Positions 59,711 through 64,000 of a DNA stretch of 64,000 bases are shown here, one piece after another. The position numbers and the translations under genes were made by a program. The first letter of the stretch is position 1; every line of letters begins with the position of its first letter. Source of the DNA: an uncultured Mycoplasmatota bacterium. Lineage in GTDB: Bacteria > Bacillota_I > Bacilli_A > RF39 > UBA660. The DNA lies in contig URHJ01000002.1 in assembly GCA_900547465.1 (NCBI GenBank), positions 1 through 64,000 of the forward strand, read 5' to 3'. The notes below the pieces were generated by a model. The model saw only the letters and a program-made list of their open reading frames with translations. It was not told the DNA's origin and did not search any database.

Positions 59711-61741
59711 ATGACTATTTTAGAAGATGAATTACATAAAGAAAAACTTATATTAAAGAAAGTATCAAATCTAGTAGAAAATACAATTGATGATTTAAAA
59801 AAAGAGGTTAGAGTAAGTGAAGATGCTTTAACAGAATTTAAAAAAGTTGTTTGGGCTGATTCATCAAGTTTTGATGAAGGAGATATTGCTCAAGCTAAAA
59901 ATATTACGGATATTGAAGCTAATAAAACACTTGAGAAAGAAAAGCATTTAAAAAGATTGCTTAGAATAAAAAACAAACCTTATTTTGCATCAATTGTATT
60001 TAGGGATAGTGATGGGGAAATATTTAATATTTATATTTCTCTTACTTATTTAAAAGATTCACATTTAAATAATATTTTATATGATTGGAGAAGTCCTATT
60101 TGTAGTTTATTTTATGATTATGAGACAGGTCCTTGTTCTTATATGGCTCCTGCTGGTGAAATAAAGGGAGAATTACTTAGAAAGAGACAATATAAAATAG
60201 AAAACAATGAATTATTGCATGTTTTTGATAATTCTTTAAATATAGATGATGATGTATTGCAAGATGTTTTGGCAGAAGAATCTAGTGAAAGAATGAAAAA
60301 TGTTGTTAATACAATTCAAGAAGAACAAAATAAAGTTATTAGAGATTTAGAGACAGATAATTTAATTGTTCAAGGGATTGCTGGGAGTGGTAAGACTACA
60401 GTTGCCCTACATAGAATAGCATTTCTACTTTATAGAATCAATAATTTATCTAGTAATAACATTTTAATTTTTTCTCCTAATAATATCTTTACTGAATATA
60501 TTTCTAATGTTTTGCCAGAACTTGGTGAAGATAATACGTTACAAACAACATTTAATGACTACTTAACTTATTTTATTACTGAGTATGATGATATAGAAAC
60601 ATTTACTAAGTTTTTAGCAAGATCTTATTCTAAAAATGATAAAGATATTAAACTTATTTCTTATAAACAAAGTGATATTATTATTGATGACTTTAATGAT
60701 TATTTGAATGATTATATTGCTAATGCTAAATTTATTGATGATATAGAAGAGACTAAAACTCATTTTACTACTTTAGAAGAGTTAAATGAATTACTTCATT
60801 ATAAGTATGATAAATTACCTTTATTTGAAAGAATTGATGAGATTTCTACACGTTTATCAGAACAATTTTATAAGGGTACAAAAAAGAAGAAGGCTACATT
60901 TTTGAAACTAATTAAAGAGTCTATTAATTTTAAGAAAGATTATTTAGATATATATACTAATTTTTATAAAAGTAAATATTGTCGTATTTCTTTGACTGAT
61001 TTAGAGATAAAAGAATTTGTAAAGAAAAAAGTTATTAATTATGAAGATAGTTTGTTATTTTCTTATATGAAAGGAGTTTTGGAAGGTTTTCCATATGAAG
61101 GAGATATCTTGCATGTAGTTATAGATGAAGCACAAGATTATAATAAATTACAATATATAATTATCTCTAAAATATTTAGAAAGGCCAAGTTTACTATTTT
61201 AGGTGATGTTAATCAAAATATTAATCCGTTCTATAAGTATGAAAAACTTAGTGATTTAGAAAAATATTTTAATGGTGAAGATAGGTATTTGGAATTAAAT
61301 AAAACATATAGATCATCACCAGAAATTATTGATTATACAAATAAAATATTAGGCCTTAATCATGTTAATGCGATTAGGGATAAGAGTAATATTCCAGTAA
61401 CTTCAAGAAGAAATGTTGATAATTTAGAAGAATTACTTATTGAGGATATATCAGAACTTACTTCTAAATACCATAGAGTAGCAATTATTACTAAAGATTT
61501 TATAGAAGCGAAAAAAGTATATAAATATGTTAAAGATAAATTTCCAATTTCAATTGTTGATGAAGATACAATTAAATTTCATAAAAACTTAGTTGTTATA
61601 CCAGCTTTCTTAGCTAAGGGATTAGAATTTGATGCAGTTATAGCTTACAATAATCGTGAGAATTCTTATAGAAAAGATGAAAGAAATTTATTATATGTTG
61701 CTTGCACAAGAGCACAGCATAAATTGGTTATATATAATTAG
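59711..61741 (+). CDS. helD: HelD-type DNA helicase / RNA polymerase recycling factor
   Basis: 676 residues of UvrD-like fold. N-terminal coiled coil (LHKEKLILKKVSNLVENTID), a family block DWRSPICSLFYDYETGPCSY, Walker A GIAGSGKTTV (about 222-231), VIDEAQDYN, LNKTYRSSPEI, and CTRAQHKL. HelD removes stalled RNA polymerase from DNA with ATP, known for the family. The frame extends 15 codons upstream; the ATG at 59711 has GGAGAG in place. Confidence 0.9.
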   Translation: MTILEDELHKEKLILKKVSNLVENTIDDLKKEVRVSEDALTEFKKVVWADSSSFDEGDIAQAKNITDIEANKTLEKEKHLKRLLRIKNKPYFASIVFRDSDGEIFNIYISLTYLKDSHLNNILYDWRSPICSLFYDYETGPCSYMAPAGEIKGELLRKRQYKIENNELLHVFDNSLNIDDDVLQDVLAEESSERMKNVVNTIQEEQNKVIRDLETDNLIVQGIAGSGKTTVALHRIAFLLYRINNLSSNNILIFSPNNIFTEYISNVLPELGEDNTLQTTFNDYLTYFITEYDDIETFTKFLARSYSKNDKDIKLISYKQSDIIIDDFNDYLNDYIANAKFIDDIEETKTHFTTLEELNELLHYKYDKLPLFERIDEISTRLSEQFYKGTKKKKATFLKLIKESINFKKDYLDIYTNFYKSKYCRISLTDLEIKEFVKKKVINYEDSLLFSYMKGVLEGFPYEGDILHVVIDEAQDYNKLQYIIISKIFRKAKFTILGDVNQNINPFYKYEKLSDLEKYFNGEDRYLELNKTYRSSPEIIDYTNKILGLNHVNAIRDKSNIPVTSRRNVDNLEELLIEDISELTSKYHRVAIITKDFIEAKKVYKYVKDKFPISIVDEDTIKFHKNLVVIPAFLAKGLEFDAVIAYNNRENSYRKDERNLLYVACTRAQHKLVIYN

Positions 61742-61782
61742 AGACCAGTATAAGTTTACAAAATTATCTTTTTTGCTAATTA

Positions 61783-61809
61783 TTAGCACTCAACTATTGA
61801 CATTGCTAA
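61783..61809 (+). promoter_or_regulatory. CIRCE-like HrcA operator
   Basis: Left half TTAGCACTC (perfect), 9-base spacer, right half CATTGCTAA (7 of 9 against the consensus GAGTGCTAA). It covers the -35 box of the hsp20 promoter, so HrcA binding would block transcription until heat shock. Confidence 0.8.
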
Positions 61810-61825
61810 TAAAAAGTGGTAGAAT
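61797..61825 (+). promoter_or_regulatory. hsp20 promoter
   Basis: TTGACA (61797-61802), 17-base spacer, TAGAAT (61820-61825). Transcription start near 61832. The -35 lies inside the CIRCE-like operator. Confidence 0.75.
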
Positions 61826-61831
61826 TAAAAA

Positions 61832-61918
61832 TGTAAGGAGGATAGCCTTACAGGTATTGAATTATATCTATGTGCTACCTATTATGGCAACACATGTTTT
61901 GAAAGGAAGTAGATTTAT
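61832..61918 (+). other. Structured 5' leader of hsp20
   Basis: About 87 bases. Hairpin GTAAGG / CCTTAC (61833-61838 with 61846-61851) stands at the start of the transcript. A second imperfect stem TGTGCTACC / GGCAACACA (61871-61879 with 61886-61894) sits before the AAAGGAAG ribosome site (61902-61909), and CTAC (61875-61878) could instead pair with GTAG (61909-61912). It could act as an RNA thermometer. Confidence 0.4.
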
Positions 61919-62335
61919 ATGATGTTGATACCTAGAGATAATTTTGATTTATTTGATGATATTTTTACAGATCCATTTTTTAAACGTAATGATAATAAAC
62001 TAATGAGAACAGATATTAAAGAACATGATGATAATTATGTAATTAGTGTTGATTTACCAGGATATGATAAAGAAAATATTAAAGTTGATATTACTGATGG
62101 TTATCTAACTGTTAGCGCTAAAACTGATAGTGAAAATAATGAAGACGAAAAAGGTAAGTATGTAAGACGTGAAAGATATTTTGGTGAATGCTCTCGTAGT
62201 TTCTATGTTGGAGATGATATTAGTGTTGAAGACGTAGACGCTAGCTTTAAAAATGGTACATTAATAATGGAAATTCCTAAAATGGATTCTAAAAAGGAAC
62301 TTCCTGAGAAAAAATACATTGAAATAAAAGACTAA
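61919..62335 (+). CDS. hsp20: Hsp20/alpha-crystallin small heat-shock protein
   Basis: 138 residues. Short N-terminal arm (MLIPRDNFDLFDDIFTDPFF), alpha-crystallin domain (about 33-125: NYVISVDLPGYDKENIKVDI, RRERYFGECSRSFYV, ASFKNGTLIMEIPK) and a C-terminal extension with a weak IxI (YIEIKD). An ATP-independent holdase. CIRCE-like operator upstream puts it under HrcA. Start: ATG 61919 (ATG at 61922 is an alternative). Confidence 0.93.
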   Translation: MMLIPRDNFDLFDDIFTDPFFKRNDNKLMRTDIKEHDDNYVISVDLPGYDKENIKVDITDGYLTVSAKTDSENNEDEKGKYVRRERYFGECSRSFYVGDDISVEDVDASFKNGTLIMEIPKMDSKKELPEKKYIEIKD

Positions 62336-62343
62336 CGTAGTTA

Positions 62344-62379
62344 AATAGAATTTAAGACTTTCTTAAGTTCTATTTTTTT
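62344..62379 (+). terminator. Terminator after hsp20
   Basis: Outer stem AATAGAA / TTCTATT and inner stem TTAAG / CTTAA, followed by a T run. Confidence 0.75.
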
Positions 62380-62387
62380 GGTATAAT
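62379..62387 (+). promoter_or_regulatory. Extended -10 promoter of lepA
   Basis: TGGTATAAT, 23 bases before the lepA ATG. Confidence 0.55.
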
Positions 62388-62410
62388 TATCTAGAAGTTT
62401 GGAGGACGTT

Positions 62411-64000
62411 ATGAAACAGGAAAACATTAGAAACTTTTGTATTATTGCGCATATAGATCATGGAAAAAGTACGCTTGCCGATCGTATTTTAGAAAAGACA
62501 AATGCTATATCTAAACGTGAATTAAAAGAACAAATGCTTGATGATATGGATATTGAACGTGAACGTGGAATTACTATAAAACTTAATGCAGTGCAAATTA
62601 AATATCAATATAATAATGATGATTATTACTTGCATTTGATTGATACGCCAGGTCATGTTGATTTTTCCTATGAAGTTAGTAGAAGTTTAGCTGCTTGTGA
62701 AGGGGCTTTATTAGTAGTAGATGCTGCACAAGGGATTGAAGCTCAAACACTTGCAAATCTTTACTTAGCGCTTGATAATAACTTAACAGTTATTCCTGTT
62801 ATTAATAAAATTGATCTACCTAGTGCTGATGTTCCAAAAGTATTAGAAGAATTAGAAAATGTAGGTTTTTCTAAAGATGAAGTTATTTTAACGAGTGCTA
62901 AAACAGGTGTTGGGATTGATGATTTGTTAAAGGCAATTATAGAGAAAATTCCTGCTCCAACTGGTGATGTGAATGCTCCTTTGAAAGCACTTATTTTTGA
63001 TAGTGTTTTTGATCCGTATCGAGGGGTTATTACAAGTATTCGTATTGTTGATGGTTCAATTAAAGTTGGTGATAAATTTTTAATGATGGAAACTAATGCT
63101 TCATATGATGTTATTGGACTTAGTATAGATACTCCAAAAGAGAAGGAGGTAAAAGAACTAAAAGCAGGAGAAGTTGGTTATTTATATGCTTCTATTAAAA
63201 GTATTGAGAATGTAAAAGTAGGGGATACTATTACTTTAGATAATAATAGAGCAGAAGAAAAGTTACCTGGTTATAAAGAAATGAAGCCAATGGTATATTG
63301 CGGACTTTATCCAATAGAGGCTAATAAATTTGAGGATTTACGAGAAGCTTTAGAAAAGTTAAAACTTAATGATGCAGCTTTAAGTTTTGAACCTGAAACA
63401 TCAAAAGCTTTAGGATTTGGTTTTAGATGTGGTTTTTTAGGCCTTTTACATATGGAAATTATAGAAGAGAGAATTGAAAGGGAATTTAATATAGATTTAA
63501 TTGCTACTTCTCCTTCTGTTATATATGAAGTGTTGCTTACTGATCGTACTAAAATGATAATTGATTCTCCAACAAAGATGCCTGATAGAAGTCTTATTAG
63601 TAAAACTTATGAACCATATGTTAAAGCAAGTATTTTTTCGCCAAAAGAATATATTGGTTCAATTATGGAGTTGTGTCAAAATAAACGTGGTACATTTATC
63701 AATATGGATTATCTTGATAGTGCTCGTGTTACTATTTATTATAAGATACCATTATCTGAAATAGTTTATGACTTTTTTGATAAGTTAAAATCTTATACTA
63801 AAGGTTATGCTTCTTTTGATTATGAATTTATTGGTTATGAAGAAAGTAATTTAGTTAAAATGGATATATTGCTTAATGGTGAGGTGGTAGATGCTTTAAG
63901 TGTTATTGTTCATAAAGATTTTGCATATCAAAGGGGAAAAGTGGTTGTTGAAAAGTTAAAAGAAATTATTCCAAGACAAATGTTTGAAGTCCCAGTTCAA
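62411..64000 (+). CDS. lepA: Elongation factor 4 (LepA), truncated by the window end
   Basis: 530 codons without a stop up to the window edge; the family is about 600 residues, so some 70 are missing. Translational GTPase that back-translocates stalled ribosomes or acts in ribosome biogenesis. G domain [21 protein letters not shown] (switch), [14 protein letters not shown], and SAKTG, then the domain with [16 protein letters not shown], which distinguishes LepA from EF-G, and [10 protein letters not shown] at the edge. RBS GGAGG at 62401-62405. In Bacillus lepA precedes hrcA-grpE-dnaK-dnaJ, which may lie just beyond. Confidence 0.96.
   Translation, partial: MKQENIRNFCIIAHIDHGKSTLADRILEKTNAISKRELKEQMLDDMDIERERGITIKLNAVQIKYQYNNDDYYLHLIDTPGHVDFSYEVSRSLAACEGALLVVDAAQGIEAQTLANLYLALDNNLTVIPVINKIDLPSADVPKVLEELENVGFSKDEVILTSAKTGVGIDDLLKAIIEKIPAPTGDVNAPLKALIFDSVFDPYRGVITSIRIVDGSIKVGDKFLMMETNASYDVIGLSIDTPKEKEVKELKAGEVGYLYASIKSIENVKVGDTITLDNNRAEEKLPGYKEMKPMVYCGLYPIEANKFEDLREALEKLKLNDAALSFEPETSKALGFGFRCGFLGLLHMEIIEERIEREFNIDLIATSPSVIYEVLLTDRTKMIIDSPTKMPDRSLISKTYEPYVKASIFSPKEYIGSIMELCQNKRGTFINMDYLDSARVTIYYKIPLSEIVYDFFDKLKSYTKGYASFDYEFIGYEESNLVKMDILLNGEVVDALSVIVHKDFAYQRGKVVVEKLKEIIPRQMFEVPVQ

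Noticed and set aside
61656..61922. Leader ORF ending at the hsp20 start (codons from TTG 61857)
   Set aside because: It overlaps the end of helD and the hsp20 leader; the GGAGG at 61837-61841 is 15 bases away and no good start codon lies at proper spacing. Kept only as a remote possibility.
1..64000. Mycoplasma-type genetic code (TGA = Trp)
   Set aside because: TGA ends yfmF, the solenoid gene and the ABC permease frame, and conserved Trp positions use TGG.

Overview
The window is one contiguous stretch of a very AT-rich (roughly 27-30% G+C by eye) Firmicute chromosome. Gene order points to the class Bacilli: tkt-sirA-yneF, ylbD-ylbE-ylbF-rsmD, rplU-prp-rpmA-(x)-obg, mutL-miaA and parE-parC all match blocks known from Bacillus subtilis. 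TGA is used as a stop (for example at 2330-2332 and 54216-54218) and Trp is encoded by TGG, so the code is standard bacterial and not the Mycoplasma code. The small, AT-rich, housekeeping-dominated content fits an uncultured gut-type Bacilli lineage (RF39/Erysipelotrichia-like); that placement is inference.

Layout. 1-4.8 kb: tail of an Rpn-type nuclease gene, deoD, the M16 pair yfmF/yfmH, then on the minus strand yidD and an odd solute-binding lipoprotein. 4.9-11.5 kb: rnc, an ASCH-Nudix fusion, an RNase J paralogue with degenerate metal ligands, a HAD-acyl-CoA-synthetase fusion and a PlsC acyltransferase. 11.5-15.1 kb: a hybrid histidine kinase and two tandem Hpt-receiver proteins, a phosphorelay with no visible output domain. 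15.7-18.5 kb: L21 leader, rplU, prp, rpmA, a small membrane protein, obg. 18.5-25 kb: an EEP phosphatase-family protein, a YfhO membrane protein, a DUF192-like protein, and an AraC regulator with an ABC exporter. 25.0-25.2 kb: two tRNAs. 25.3-34.9 kb: sod, tkt, sirA-like, yneF, uvrC, a pilin-like gene, mutL, miaA and two anchored small proteins. 34.9-47.7 kb: parE, an orphan gene, a broken small ORF, parC, ylbD/E/F, rsmD (read through into a pilin-like gene), addB and addA. 47.7-64 kb: M23 peptidase, CBS pyrophosphatase, DUF368 and UppP, a solenoid-repeat protein, a CmpB-type membrane protein, a damaged FtsX-type ABC transporter, a phosphohexomutase, a DUF3419-like protein, HelD, CIRCE-controlled hsp20, and the start of lepA.

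Functional themes. Genome maintenance (uvrC, mutL, addAB, parEC, helD), RNA and ribosome maturation (rnc, RNase J, prp/L27, obg, miaA, rsmD, lepA) and undecaprenyl-phosphate recycling (DUF368 plus UppP) dominate. Most promoters carry an extended -10 (TGnTATAAT), and most operons end in clear hairpin plus T-run terminators. No CRISPR array, insertion sequence, prophage module or rRNA was seen. The least ordinary items are the 21-residue solenoid protein (52020-54218), the phosphorelay without output (11558-15049), the HAD-ANL/PlsC pair (8222-11498), the ABC transporter whose permease is shifted in a 13-A tract and whose ATPase has an altered Walker A (55008-57174), the rsmD-pilin read-through (41167-42252) and the lipoprotein that has lost its metal ligands (3673-4539).
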